The position numbers were made by a program, and so were the translations under genes. Shown one piece after another: positions 9,046 to 21,800 of a stretch of DNA of 64,000 nucleotides. Source of the DNA: Heterobilharzia americana (taxonomy: Eukaryota; Platyhelminthes; Trematoda; Strigeidida; Schistosomatidae); the NCBI GenBank assembly GCA_944470555.2, contig OX104128.1, positions 63,247,257 through 63,311,256 on the forward strand. Reading direction: 5' to 3'. The notes beneath the pieces were generated by a model. It saw only the letters and a program-made list of their open reading frames with translations. It did not search any database and had not been told where the DNA came from. Each line of letters opens with the position of its first letter. The first letter of the stretch is position 1.

Positions 9046-12000
9046 CCTCGCCTGGTTAACTAGTTCACTAGTTACTAGCCGATCCTAAGCCCGGGTAAAG
9101 AGGGAAGGTTGGGCATAGGGCTAGCAATCCTACCCCTTAAAACAGATCTAACCGCCAAAGAAACTTCAAAGCACAGACAAAATATGAAAAATAAAAGCAA
9201 ACATATTCCTCGCTGGAATCGGAGAGGCGAAATGAAACTGGTTGGTAAAAGCCTTCGGGAAGCCAATTGGCCGATGTGTCTTCGCTCCTCTAGATGAAAG
9301 CGAAAGTAAACATGGGGACATGGAATGTCTGCACCATGTATGAACCTACCAAAGCTGACCAGATTCCAAAAGAAATGACGAGGTATGGCATGGAAGTGCT
9401 AGGAATCTGCGAAAGCAGATGGAATGGAAGTGGACTCTCCAAACTGTCGACTGGAGACTCAATGGTCTACTCCGATATTGTCACCCAGATAACCATGAGC
9501 ATACGGAGGGAGTGACTATCATGATGTCCCCAAGAGCATGGGAAGCTCTTATACAGTGGGAACCAATCTCCTTCAGGATCATGACAGCGAGATTCAACTC
9601 AAAAGGAAGGGAAGTCACAGTCATTCAATGCTACTCGCCAACAAATAATGCAGACCAAGAGAAAAAGGAGGAATTCTACAGACAACTACAAGCAGTAACA
9701 AACAAGACCCCGGACGGTAACGGTGACATGAATGCCAAATTCGGAGCAGAAAACATAGGAAGATAACTCATCATGGGTCGAGAAGCACTTGGTGAAATGA
9801 ATGAGAACGGAGAACTGTTTGCAGTTATCTGCTCATTCAACGATTTGGTGATCAGAGACATTATGTATAAACACAAGGATATTCACAAAGCGACACGGAC
9901 TTCACCAGATGGGCACACTAAAAATCAGATTGACTTTATCTCAGTCTCAAGAAAGTGGGGACGCGGCCTACTTGACACAAGATCAAGAAGGGGAGCAGAC
10001 GTAGGTTCACACCACTCACTATCTAGTGCAAAGAACCTCCCTTCAAAATCAACTTGAAAGCCTTCTATTCAAAAAAGTTGGTGATAGACGATCACAGTTC
10101 AAGTTCGACACCCACCGAGAACAGAAACTGAAGGACGAAACTACAAAGGAAATCTTCACGTCAGTCAGTCATCAGAACAAAATGGGAGACATCGAGCAAC
10201 ATCTCTGAAGGATCGGACTTGGAAGAACACCGGAAATCTTTAAAAGAGATGTGGAAAGAAACGTGCATAACCATGTTAGGAAGGAAGAAGAAGCAGCAAG
10301 ACAAGGAATGGATCTCGACGGACACATGGAAGCTGATAGAGGAGGGAGAGAAATATGGTGAGCAGAAGATGAACCAGTGTAGACAGGGATGAACAAGGAA
10401 AAGACGAACTGAGTACAACGTATAAAACACTGGACAAAGAAGTGAAGAAGAGTGCTCGCAGAGACAAAAGACACATCTACGAAACACTGGCAAGTGAAGC
10501 AGAACAGGCTGCAGGCCGGTAGGAGAGACCTGACAACATTGTATCAAATAACCAGGTTACTATCTGGGCTGGGAGAGATCAACACAGATGAAACCAATGA
10601 AAGACACTGAAGGAAACCCAGTTAGAAAAGAAACAATGAGCTGACCACTTCAGAAAGCTCTTGAATCAACCACCACCACCAGCAACTCGTCCAGAAAATA
10701 CCACCAGCAGCTATAGAACAACCAGTGAACACACCCTCCGACAAAAGCTGAAGTCCTGAATGCCATAAAACTGCTGAGATCGGGGAAAGTATCGGGACTA
10801 GATGGAATTCCTCCAGAAGTACTGAAAACACACAGAGGCAACTGTGGATATGCTGACACCACTACTGCAGAAGGTGTGGAAGGGAGGAAAGGTACCTGCA
10901 GATCGGAAGATTGGGTACCTTGTCAAACTTCCAAAGAAGGGAGACCTAAGCCTTCGGCAGAACTGGCGTGGAATCATGCTACTGTCCACCCCAAGCAAAA
11001 TATTATGCCGCATCATCCTGGAGAGACTAAAAGATTCTCTTCATTCAAAATTACAACTGGAACTGGCTGGCTTCAGGAAGAACGAATCATGTGCGGACCA
11101 AATTGCAACGCTACACTACGCATCATCATAGAACAGAGTATAGAACGGCAGTCAACCCCCTACCTCAACTTTATCGACTTTGAAAACGCCTTTGACAGCG
11201 TTGACCGAGAAGTTGTTTAGCAGTTGCTTCAACACTACGGTTTGAGTGCCACAAATCTTAGTCAACCTCATTCAACAACTATATGAGAACGCCACATGCT
11301 GAGTGATTCACAGTGGAAAGTTCAGTGACGCCTTTGAAGTGAAGACAAAAGTTAGACAAGGCTGCCGCCTACTATCACCCATGATATTCCTGATTGTGGT
11401 GGACTGGATCATGCAGCAAACCGTAAAGAGTGAGGAGAGGGTCATACGCTGGACCGATGAAAAGAGCCTAGAAGATTTGGATTTCGCCGATGGTGATTTA
11501 TGTCTAATGTCGCACAGACTCGAAGATCTACAGGTGAAAACTAACAGGTTGACAGAAGTGGCGGGGCAGCGAAAACGGGACTTTAAGTGAATGTAGAGAA
11601 GACGGAGGTGAAGATACCCAACCAACAGTAGCATCAACTACAAGCACCAATCACCGTGAACGAGAGAAACCTAAAGGAAGTAGTCTCTTTCACCTACATA
11701 GACAGGCAGCATCGTTTCAACTACAGGTGGCTGTGCAGATGAGGACGTCAAGGACAGGATCGGAAAAGCAAGACAGGCTTTCATTCATCTGAAACCAGTG
11801 TGGAGATCTTCTGCACTCCACTCAGCATAAAGCGTGAACAACATCCGGATTTCCAACACCATCGTCAAGTCAGTGCTGCTGTATGGCTCAGAGACTTGGC
11901 GGGTTACGAAGAGCATCTCCAACAAACTACAGACATTCATCAACAGCTGCCACCCACGCTCGCTCGATACTGAAGACCAGATCAGATGGCCAAAAAAAAA

Positions 12001-12337
12001 TAAGCAACAAGGAACTCTAGCCTGGCAACGAAGCAAGAACTCATCACCCAACAAATATGCAGAAGAAAGTGTAGATAGATTGGATTGGGCATACAGTGAG
12101 AAGGCGGACTGGGGACACCACGCACCGGGCCGTCAAGTGTAGTCCAAAGGGGGAACGATGAGTTGGACGTTTGAAGCGAGGCTGACATGGAGGAGATCAT
12201 GTGAGGAAGAAATGACAGCTTGTGGGCAGTCGTGGCGCCAGGTTTTGAAGACTGCAGAGAAGAGAGTGCAATGGAGGTGTGCTACTGAAGCCCTATGTTC
12301 CATTAGGAACCCAAGGGAAAAATAATAATACTGACAA
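9046..12337 (+). mobile_element. RTE-clade non-LTR retrotransposon, copy A (full length, decayed)
   Basis: A 3.3-kb element bounded by a 13-bp direct repeat (TTAATTATGATAA at 9033-9045 and 12338-12350). The start CTGGTTAACTAGTTCACTAG is shared with copy B, and it ends in short (AATA)n repeats, as RTE elements do. It encodes an apurinic-type endonuclease (VNMGTWNVCTM, LGICESRWNG near 9300-9430; DGHTKNQIDFISVSRKW near 9907) and a reverse transcriptase (GYLVKLPKKGDLS-like block near 10910; FIDFENAFDSVDREVV near 11170; DLDFADGDL near 11475, where the FADD catalytic motif is disrupted). Many frameshifts and stops break the frame, so it is inactive. It resembles schistosome SR2/SjR2-type RTE elements by my recollection of that group. 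Divergence from copy B is clearly larger than that of C from B, so this is the oldest of the three. Confidence 0.92.
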
Positions 12338-12350
12338 TTAATTATGATAA

Positions 12351-12450
12351 TTTACTTGGTTTTGGCTAGCAGAGGACTCGTGTTGGGCATCCGCATTTAT
12401 CCAACATTTAATATTGAATTGAGGTTTTTATCATACAGTTGATGATTATT
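12351..12450 (-). mobile_element. SM-alpha-like SINE, 5' half, split by RTE copy A
   Basis: Minus-strand AAATGCGGATGCC, then TCCTCTGCTAGCC, aligns with the stem III and post-cleavage part of the SM-alpha-like unit, and it continues into the 3' half at 9045 if RTE copy A is removed. The hammerhead boxes upstream are too decayed to call. Confidence 0.6.
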
Positions 12451-13009
12451 TACCAATATTCAAAGGCTGGCACTATTGCCTCACCCCCCTATGATCTTCA
12501 GGAAACTAGGTCACTGTATATATAATTATATTCATGAAAAATTTGTACATTGTAAACAGAATCAATTCATTATAAATGTATTTGTGATGAATATTTACAT
12601 ATAATGATGTTATTTGATTTTGGTTATATTTCGAGCAAAACTACTTCAGGTGATCACACTAATGTTTAAAACCACTTATTTCGATTTGTGTAGTATATAT
12701 ATATAACCTTTCATATTGTACGTTTATAATTTTTCATCTAGTATTATGTTCAATGATTTTAACAATTGTTCTGAGTCACCTTTATTGTATATGTTAAGAT
12801 TGTTATGAATGAATGTGGATTCAGGCATTAAGTTTTATATCTATTTGTGCATATTGCGCCTAAGCTTTGCACCCAATAATATCATGTTTTCTCTATCCCA
12901 CGCATTGACTGTTACTGTTGCGCTTTTTTCCAAAGTTAAATAAGGCATTAGGGAGACAAATATTGAGAGATGATATCATTTTGTTGTTTTGCTACAACAA
13001 TAATAAATG

Positions 13010-13130
13010 ATGAGCCACTTTGAAGGTCACGCTAGCAAGTGTTGAAACAGCTAATCAGCTTTCAGTATTTTGGCTAGGATGGTAGTAATTCTTAAAATAA
13101 AGAAATATAATTGGTTATGGTAGCATTTAT
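13010..13130. repeat. Decayed foldback/MITE-like element
   Basis: GCCACTTTGAAGGTCACGCT and AACAGCTAATCAGCTTTCAG match, with substitutions, the left arm of the inverted-repeat element at 21640-21800, and TAATTGGTTATGGTAGC matches its right side. The two sites therefore define a small repeat family. Confidence 0.5.
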
Positions 13131-13149
13131 CATGGAGCAGTATCAATTA

Positions 13150-13320
13150 GGGAGTCATTGATAACCTGGGAGCACTCAACAGCCGTTTCATCCTAGTATG
13201 AAACTTTACAGTAGTACGCATCCACCACCCGGATACGGATCGAACTCAGGAACTTAAGGTTTCACGGCGAACGTGTTAACTATTCACCCACTGGGTCGGA
13301 GTTCATTGATTCACAGTTTC
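13150..13320 (-). mobile_element. tRNA-derived SINE with hammerhead relic
   Basis: The minus strand shows a tRNA-like head (GGGTGAATAGTTAACACGTT as box A region, GAGTTCGATCC as box B), then GGTGGATGCGTACTACTG, then a decayed hammerhead (CUGUAAAG in place of CUGANGAG at 13211-13204, GAAAC at 13189-13185, GUU at the cleavage site). Same family as 6590-6770. The promoter half is better preserved here than in any other copy of that family in the window. Confidence 0.7.
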
Positions 13321-13429
13321 CTACTTCTGTCGATTCGCGATATAGTGCGACCATCACCTAAGGTTTTCTCTTGACATCTGCTTCTCTTCCTACTGGTTAA
13401 CTCCACAGGTCATGGCTTCACATTACAAC

Positions 13430-14060
13430 TTCATGATATCCATCCACATAGCTTTTATAGAGAGTTAAGTTTTATAATTTGCTTTCTAATGTAGATATAA
13501 ATAGGTCAGCTAACAAGGATCTAATTGGGCTCCCCGTTGCAACACCATTAACTTGTTTGTAAGCTTTTTTTCTGAAAGTTTAATCTGATGTTCTGTATAG
13601 ATAACAGAAAGAGTTGCTTCATAAAAGCAACTGGGAATGTCAGTCGATAGAGCAACTAACCTTCTTTCCAATGTTCGTTCTGTCTAGAGTATTTGAGTTC
13701 AAATGAGCTTTTTATTGAATGAATTGATAAGGAGTCTCTTATCGGCCTTTAGAATTTCTGTAATCCACTTAGCAAATATATGGTATGGTGAATTCAATAT
13801 ATCTACGATGGTTCTTAAACAGTTTCCAGACTTGGGAATTTTCGGCATACCATATAATTGTAGTGTGCATTTCACTCGGTTTGAGCTATTTTCCAAATGC
13901 TTATATTCTTGGATCCATGTAGGCTGACGATTAGTAAATCATCAATGTTCATTCAGTTTAATTTTAAGTGATCTCGACCTTTGACCTACATAGTTAAACA
14001 GGGAGTCAGTACAAGATATCTTATATATGAAGTTATTTTTGTCCAATTTCTCTATCGGAT
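13430..14060 (-). pseudogene. Penelope-like element remnants (GIY-YIG part, then RT part)
   Basis: On the minus strand 14060-13950 reads NNFIYKISC...NYVGQRSRSL, a GIY-YIG endonuclease signature. Next comes HLENSSNRVKC, then LYGMPKIPKSGNCLRTIVDI and SPYHIFAKWITEILK (13896-13700), typical of Penelope RT, and further on a CCNGEPN stretch in the place of the GVAMGSPL motif. Stops are frequent. The endonuclease lies before the RT on the coding strand, opposite to the usual RT-then-endonuclease order, which suggests two head-to-tail copies or a rearrangement. Confidence 0.65.
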
Positions 14061-14199
14061 CTTTCAGTTAGTTTATTTAACTTTTATTGAGGTTCAGTGG
14101 CGTAAATACATTTTGAACACCTGTTTTTGAGATTTCTTTCCTATGTCTCTGATGCATCCTTCTTATACACGAATACTACAGTCTGTTAGTTGGATGGAG

Positions 14200-14365
14200 G
14201 CAATCAGCGGGAGGCCCTGTTTCACCTAGGCTTCGTGCCAGTGGGGATTCGTTAGCAAGACATATCTACAACCTCTACGGAGCTGATATCCTGCCTAAGA
14301 TCCGAACCCCACACCACCTAGTGTTGCAGTCTGAGACGTTGCGTTATTGAACTTCACCGACAGCA
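14200..14365 (-). mobile_element. tRNA-derived SINE (third family)
   Basis: The minus strand has a clear box-B match (GGGGTTCGGATC) preceded by a box-A-like GTTCAATAACGCAACGTCT, then GTAGAGGTTGTAGATATGTC and a CTAACGAATCCCC block. The place of the hammerhead second box reads CGAAGC, so I do not call a ribozyme. Confidence 0.5.
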
Positions 14366-15539
14366 AGTGACCTGCTGTAGGACTGCATGAGTTACAGTGA
14401 CTGACCACAGGAAGATAACGAACTTCAGTCCAGTCCAAAGTTCTGATCAAATTCTATCGATCATTTTGAAGTGTGGCCACCAGGCTAGGAGACTTACCAC
14501 TATGCTGCATTGGAATAGATGGTAGTTAGTTATGGACAATCGACAAGAAGTCCTGAACCCAAGTTTCGTGCTAGCCAACGTGAAGTTGTTTACTCTACAG
14601 TGATTAATCAATATAATACTAGTCTTTTTATGCTCATATGTATCTTCTTTTTCTTGATGTTATCTTTTATAAACTGTTCGGAATAGTGATTTATGGAGAA
14701 CATTTTTTAGAAAATGTTTGTTTGACGATTAACGCATGTTGTCAAACTACGCATTCAATTTGCCCCTTTTTTTACATTCAGTGAATAAGGTGAGTGATAA
14801 TCCAGAAATCTTCCCTATTGAGTGGGTTTTAGATAGACTGAAGCCTTTAAATTCCCATTCTATTGTTTAATTGGATTTTCAAGTCTAACATCGATAGTCC
14901 ACTCAATTCATTTTCTATATATGTCTATAAATACATTCCAGCTGATGCTTTAGAGTAGAATTCTATGGAATACAGTTACTGACTCATTTTCAGAATGGGC
15001 AGAGAGTTTGTATTTTATTCCATCATTTCAGGTGAATAGCTTTAACCATTATCTTCAGAATAATTTTCATATTGACAATATGGTAAATGGTTGCCGCCGT
15101 TTGTGTTGTAGATATTCAGGTGATTTCATTTCTCACCAGGAATGACTTTACGTAGACAGAGTTTTCAAGGGCAACAGAAGTGTAACCACTTGTGTATGCA
15201 TCTTCACTAGAATTCTTCTATTGCCTGAATGCATTAATCGGTTTAAAATATTGCATTTCATAAGAGAATGAATCTGATAATTTGTCCTTTCTTGAACTTC
15301 GTTTTATGAGTTATCAGATGTGAATTTGCAGCCAACGTATTTTACTGCAGTTTATCACACTACTCTGATTGAATACTTTGCTGATACATTTATTTATTTA
15401 ACTTCCCCTCAGTCACTGAAGACTTAGTCAGGTTGCCTTATGAACCTGAGATAAGTAACCGTGCGTTTATTATCGAAACTAGTGTGATTAGTCATATATT
15501 ACCGTCTCTTAGGGCAGCTGAGCGAATCAAGTGGGTTAA

Positions 15540-15660
15540 AAACCTGATCCGCACCTGAGTCTCGCAGCCCTAATGGTATAGCATCAGGGCAGTAACTCAA
15601 AGTCCGCTGATTTGAATCCTGTCGGGAGCCAGGTTTAAGTTTCGCCTTCAGTTATCACCC
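15540..15660 (+). mobile_element. tRNA-like SINE remnant
   Basis: CCTAATGGTATAGCATCAGG and CTGATTTGAATCCTG have the spacing of Pol III boxes A and B, but no tRNA cloverleaf can be folded around them. It is therefore read as a retroposed tRNA-derived repeat, with low confidence. Confidence 0.35.
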
Positions 15661-18600
15661 ATTATCAAGTAGCCGAGGTAGTAATACTACTTATAGCGTT
15701 TAATATACAACAGCTCCACGGAATGTTGCTTTAAAGAAATGAATTAATGTACTCTGTAGCGAATTAGATGTCTTATAAGCTAATCGAAGATTGAAATAAT
15801 TCCCCACTGTAAGTTTATCATGTATTTCTTGAACTCGGTGAACACTACCATGTCATGTTCGGTTTAAGACCAACGTTCATTCATAAAGCATACTATTGGG
15901 TTACGTGCACAAAGCTTCCTGACTAATTATTCGTTCTTCCACATTATTACTTGTGCCACTCATATCTTTTCCACTCGCTTTGTCATCAAATTATAAATGC
16001 GTATACATAGTTACACTGTTAAAGTTGTTAAGCAGAGTAACATTAGAGCCAGGGGATTGCGACAGAGGACAATCCAGTGCTCATAAACATGTCACATAAC
16101 TTTCGACACCTGATTTTTATAATTCTGCCACCTCGTATTCCTTGTTTTTAGCGGGTAAATTATTTACAGCTGAGTAATAGGTGGTGTTTCATTACTCTTT
16201 CTGAGTGTTGATTCAATGAACAAAGATTAGGTAAACTCATTCCGAATACAACATAGGCTAGAGTTTTAGGATACATTTTAAGACCGTTTGACTGCCATTG
16301 AAAGGTTACCTTAACTAATAGGTCATCTTGGTGAGATATAGAAAGCTGGCATATCATATTGTTTCAGGTTGATAGTCAGTTACCAACTGATATTTCATAT
16401 CTGACAATTCTATGACATCCTTTCATAGTTTATCCCAAAGTATTTCGTAAATTGTTTTATTCTGATACTTGTAAACAACCCGATGTGAAGGTTTTCTGCG
16501 AAGAAATTCTCATTCTGAAGTTTCTGTTTACTTTACTGTCTGAAATGACAAAGAAAGCCTCTCAACTAAAACGCTCGGCTCAGAGACAGCAACACTACTG
16601 AAATTCTAATCATCTTAGAGTGTGTGAACGACTTGAGTTTCAACCTTAATATCTTTACTAATATCTATGTGATTCAAAGCTAAATGCCTCCGTGCACCAA
16701 ATCAAGAGAGATGATGAATTCACACAAAACAATTAGATTAAATCACTACGATTCATTCAAAAATGTTACCGGACGGTAATCAGTACTGATCAAAGCTTAT
16801 CGACCAAGCTTTTATATGTTCAAGGTCACACAAGTATAAACCACAACAGCCGACACCAGACGTTATGCCCATATTTTAAATGAGAGCTAAAAAATCGACA
16901 GTTAGCTTCCGTTTACGAAATCTAAACAGTCCTACAGGATAATAAAGTAAGAACTCCTCTTCACAATAACATTGCATGAAACTTCAACAAGCCATTCAAT
17001 AAAGAAGCAGTTGAGAATGAATAACTACATGATTTACATATGGCAAAGAAATTATTTGCATATTATATTATCAAATGAAAATAATTAGTGTGCACGAATG
17101 CAAAAATATACACTGATCATCACATTGTACATTGATAATGAAAAGAGTGGGAAGTTAACTCCCAGGTGAATCAATAATGAAGTGCAGTCAGTCATTATCA
17201 TCATCATTATTAATAGTCAATCATAATAGTCGTAATAATATTTTTTGACTTTCCAGGGGTATATATTATCACATCTTATTTCTATCTGTCACTAAAAATA
17301 TGTATATTATTATTATGCAAACGAAATGAAAATAAATGTATATTTCGTCAACCAACATCCTCCTTGACGACTGAAGAATAAGTTTGTCCAGTTTATTCTA
17401 CCCTAAATAACAATAATGAGTGAAACAGTGAAGAGACTCACACCATTATCAGCAAAACTACGAATAAATTAAAACATAAACTTACACTGGGAAAGAAACA
17501 TTAATATAACATACACATACAAGAATCATAAATCCAACAGAACGCTGAACAAAAACTGAAGAAACCAAATCATGATAAATAGTTGCTTCAAACAAATGTC
17601 CCCCCGCCTCCCTTTCTGTTATAGTAGAATAGTTGATGCAAAATCAGAAAAGTGGAAAGAAAATTTAGTGAAAAAAATAAGTGTAAATTATATAGGTTTA
17701 CAGTTTCCTCCATATAGAAAACGTCAGAGAAAACAAGATAAGTAAATAGCAATAGAATATTCAAACAAGAATTGTTGATATAGGTTATTTTGGAGTGTGA
17801 GTCAGCAGAATGACACTTCAATGTTAATGAAGTCAAAAAAGGCCCCTCCCCCCCCAAGAAAAATACCGAATTTAAACAAAATGTGGGAATGTAGATGTTA
17901 AAAAGAATCAAATTTCTATTTTCAAATGCTGTTCAAACGCAAAAAAACAAATACTGCCGGCATAATGAACAAGAAAAAGAAACACTGAAATTAAATGAAA
18001 CAAAATTGTCTTTTACTCTAATTCTGTGAAACAAAGGAGATCCATAATTAAGACAGAAAATTTAAAAATAGAGGAGAATTACTTTAAAGCCCCGAACACG
18101 TTCGAACTGCTTGTAGTTCGTTCATTGTTCAATGAAAGGATTTTATAGAATGTTCAATGATTCAATATTTACTTGATCCTAAAGATCGATCACCATTGAT
18201 GTTACATTTTTACCGGTTGGATTTGGAATGTTTAATTAACCATTGAAGTGTAATATCTGTAAAAAGGAGAATTAAATTCAAACAGAAAATATAAACATTA
18301 TTATCAAAATTAAAACTGAGCCCTAGCGGTATGTAATTTCATGTTAAATTTGTTCATTTCATATAACGACACAATACTTACTGAATGATATATTTCTAGA
18401 AGAAATTACTGCTCACAATCACATCAAAGAAGTTATATAACTTTCTGGTTACATTTTTGGCCTACTACTTTGCACTAGTTGATTTTCATCGCAGTAAAAT
18501 TCTTCAACTCTGGAATGGGTATTGCACTATTCATAACTGCATTTCTTCGATGAACAAAAATTTGATAATCAGTTTCTCTGTCTCCGCTTAACTATACTAA

Positions 18601-19583
18601 CCTTAAGTAGTGTTGTTTTGTCTATTCTACTGTATAGTTCTGTCAGTTGGTGCATTGTAATAACTAAAATTTTCCCAGACTATTAATCTTAGTGATTCTG
18701 TTCTTTAGCTAAGTTTATATGCTGCGAAAATACGACTGACCTATTCATCTGACCTCATAGTTATCATATAGTACGTGGTGTATCGAACTGTTTTGTAGAA
18801 TTGGGTCAATAGGATCTTTAGGTCGCCAAATTTTTCTCTTGAGTGAGTTTGTAGATTTTAATGCCATCATAAATCCAGTTTTGGTAGAAATCCTATGTAC
18901 AGTTCTTTACATTCCTTCTTGATATGATAAGAAAATATAAATTTGTAACTTCTTTTCGGTTGTGTTGGAGTTACGATTATCAATACTGTCACCATTCCTC
19001 TTCCAATATGTTAGAAAGAATTTCACGATAAACCCTTAAAGATGATCGCTGAGTACTAGTGTTTTCTTTGCATGTTTCGTTTCCTTATTTAAGCTTTTTA
19101 ATTTACCACTAAGCTTTTTAGGTCTAATTATCAAAGATTTCTCGACCCCTACTTGAACTGAATGGTGGTTGCCAGCTTCCTACACCTTGAAGATCATGTG
19201 GATCGTAAGTTGGGAACCAAGAGGATCCTTCGTGCTCTCCGATACAGTTTAGCTTCTTCAACGTGGACTCTCTTCAAAACTGAAAAGTCAATTATATGAG
19301 AAAAGTGAAAACAATCACACATCTCATCCGAACAAATGAACAAGTAAAAATAAATCCCACTGTTAATTGCCAACACACAGATCGACTAGTAGTTTTCTTT
19401 TTTAGATCCATAAAGTAATAACAGTTAAGAATTTATGCAGTCTTGAACTGGGGATTCAGAGACGTTGGTTTGCACTTTTACATATTCCCAGCTAAGTAAT
19501 ATTTTGAATGGAATAAAGCTTTTAGTATACTCATGCATGTTTTTTATTCACCTGTCATGTTAAAAACAATGAAATATTTCAAA
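15661..19583. other. AT-rich spacer, nothing recognised
   Basis: About 3.9 kb of AT-rich sequence with homopolymer runs (for example C8 near 17850) and short frames of no recognisable family. No element ends, Pol III boxes or splice-bounded exons could be supported. Confidence 0.5.
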
Positions 19584-19830
19584 TGACGAAATATACCCAT
19601 TTATTCATTAACAAGAATAAGGCATATATCAGTGAAGAAGACATATTTCTTTTCAACGATTTCATTATCAAGCTGTACAGTCGTATTTATTTATTTATAC
19701 TTTTTAGTGCAATTATCTGTCACTTTACCCAGTATAAATACGACTGTACAGCTTGATAATGAAGTCGTTGAAAAGAAATATTTCTTTGCTGATACATGCC
19801 TTGTTCTTGTTAATGAAATATTTGTTACGA
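19584..19830. repeat. Long inverted repeat (hairpin), arms about 70-95 bp
   Basis: The inner arms 19639-19689 and 19735-19785 are reverse complements over 51 bases with about two mismatches, around a 45-base loop. Similarity continues outward (GGCATATATCAG against CTGATACATGCC, and CATTAACAAGAATAAGG against CCTTGTTCTTGTTAATG) to about 19600 and 19817. The transcript of either strand would fold into one long hairpin. It could be a foldback or MITE-type element, or an inverted duplication formed during repair. Confidence 0.9.
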
Positions 19831-20079
19831 TAACTTTGTTTTAGGAAAAATTGCTTTTATTTATTCAATGTAGCGCAGGGTGACACAGTATTACTAACTG
19901 GATAGTTTTCTAGACACAATTACGGATGGTGCGCAGTAACAATTTTACAGGCGAATATAGTATGACATAGGATGATTGATTACCATATCACTGATCACTG
20001 AATTGATGCCTAATACATGCAGTAGGAATAATTTTAAAAACCGTATCTGAAATACAGGAAATCCAACTAACATCAAAAC

Positions 20080-20960
20080 ATTTTTTTAAAGGTAAGCAGT
20101 CGGACCTTGAAGACCAAGTTTTGAAAGTTATGTGGAATGAGGCCAAAATGAGATTGTAAGCCTCCATCAGCTGAGGTGACTTAGACATGTACTCTACATG
20201 CTGAGCCACCGCCTAACTCGGCGTGCTATGCTACGGGGAGCTGTATTTGGTTGGTATAGGGTTGAGCGTGGCCAAACCGAGATATGGTACCAATCGATGA
20301 AGTCCTTGACTGTTGGTCTACGCTATGTTAGGAGATGTAGACTACTTGGTTAGAGTCCTTGAAAAAATAAGAATCAGTGGTTGAGAAATCTTGGTGACAT
20401 GGCTGAAAATCGATCACAATGGCGCAGATGTATTCACTCTCTAGAGTCTTCTAAGGCTGGAATATCTCACTAATCCTTAGCTTCAAATTGTTTATTCTTT
20501 CAAAACTACTTTGCCCAATTTGATATCACTCTTATTCTATTCCCGTCTTTGTATACTACTGTAAAGTGTGGTAACTTAAACCGATGCAGTCGCGTGAGAG
20601 ATTCTACGTTGATATTGTCTATCTGTCACACTGTATGCTGTTTGAAGTAATGGATTATACTCTATAAATGTAACAAGTTTTGCATCTATACTCATATCAT
20701 CATTTTTGTAACTTGCTAATTCGCCTCTATTTTAACTTCACTCCTTTTTCATGCCAATGGTTATCTTGGTTTGCTAAGCCTTTCTCAGTTTCCTGGATCG
20801 ACCAAACGTCACCGACCATGAGGACAGCTTCTAATTAAGCATATATGCATGAAAACAGTGTACATAACAGGTTATGCATACTAACGGAGAAGGCCCTAAA
20901 GTTCCTGGTATCTATCCTTACCTCCTTAGCACCGACGGCAGTAATGCCTGGCCTGGGTAA
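20080..20960 (+). mobile_element. 3' tail of second RTE family plus 3' UTR
   Basis: Reads RLTRRAMLRGAVFGWYRVER, MKSLTVGLRYVRRCRLLG and LRNLGDMAENRSQWRRCIHS, the C-terminus of the RTE family represented at 30.4-33.8 kb, with a frameshift and stop near 20350. The following AT-rich 3' UTR runs to a GCAGTAATGCCTGG motif near 20940 that recurs at 26176 after another such tail, which marks how far the repeat extends. Confidence 0.75.
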
Positions 20961-21224
20961 TCCTACTACGGTTAGTCATATCTCACACCCACTAATCTAC
21001 TAATATTAACACTCCTACCATTGAAGTTAAACAGCGGCACCTAGGTATCCCAACCCTTACTTTATTTCATTTTCATACCAATTGGTTGCGTTACCGTTTG
21101 TTTACTACCCATAACCTGATTGCTGTCAACTGTAATCTACACATACGGATATAACCCTGTATCATCATATATGTTCTTATACAAAGCTATTATACACATC
21201 TGCATGATGGTCAACGTTACTGCT

Positions 21225-21310
21225 CCTGAAAGTTCAGTAGGCGGACCAGGGTTCGAACACATGACAAAATGCTTAAATCAATGACTAACAGCTCCAATAT
21301 CTACACACAG
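21225..21310 (-). mobile_element. Possible tRNA-derived SINE fragment
   Basis: A minus-strand GTGTTCGAACCCTGG box-B match follows a GTTAGTCATTGATTTAAG box-A-like stretch. Nothing else of a SINE is visible. Confidence 0.35.
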
Positions 21311-21639
21311 ATCACATTGCATTTTCATAAATAAGCGTCAAAATGAATAAAATTGTAACAAAGTCATGTATTTGTTTACTTTACTTATCCTTTCAATCTT
21401 CCAAATAAAATCACAAATGTATTCGCTGACAGTGTCTTGAAAAAAACGAGTCGTTTTTCTTCTTCACTCTTACTAATGAACTTATCATAAGGTTTATATG
21501 ATATTTAGTAAGACAGTTGAAGATATAACAGAGGATAATACGTTGATGACAATTCTAATGAGATAGGAAAACTTATTAATTGTGTGACATCCCCATATCT
21601 GTTATATTAAATGTACTACAATGTCTAAAAAAAAAGTCC

Positions 21640-21800
21640 CCCAAAATGAGAGCAACTTTAAAAGCCACCCTAGCAACAACTGAAACAACCAATCAGCCTT
21701 CTTTATTTTATGAAAATTTGCATTTTTAGCCAAAATGATTAGACCTAATTGGTTATTTTAATCGTTTCTAGGGTGGCCTTTACAGTCGCTCCAAAACTTG
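21640..21800. repeat. MITE-like foldback element with about 47-bp inverted arms
   Basis: The left arm 21650-21697 (AGCAACTTTAAAAGCCACCC and onwards) is the reverse complement of 21751-21796 with several mismatches. The CCACCCTAG and AACCAATCAG blocks are the best conserved. No coding capacity. A decayed relative lies at 13010-13130. Confidence 0.75.

Noticed and set aside
14200..14300. Hammerhead ribozyme in the third SINE family
   Set aside because: The second catalytic box reads GAAGC instead of GAAAC and the first has CUAACGA, so the core is not met.
15540..15660. tRNA gene
   Set aside because: Boxes A and B are approximate, and no acceptor, anticodon or T stem can be paired; reported only as a SINE-like remnant.
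16160..16357. Possible ARL8 last exon (minus-strand VTFQWQ stretch)
   Set aside because: Only TFQW resembles the expected TLQWL; residues around it do not fit, and there is no acceptor in the right phase.
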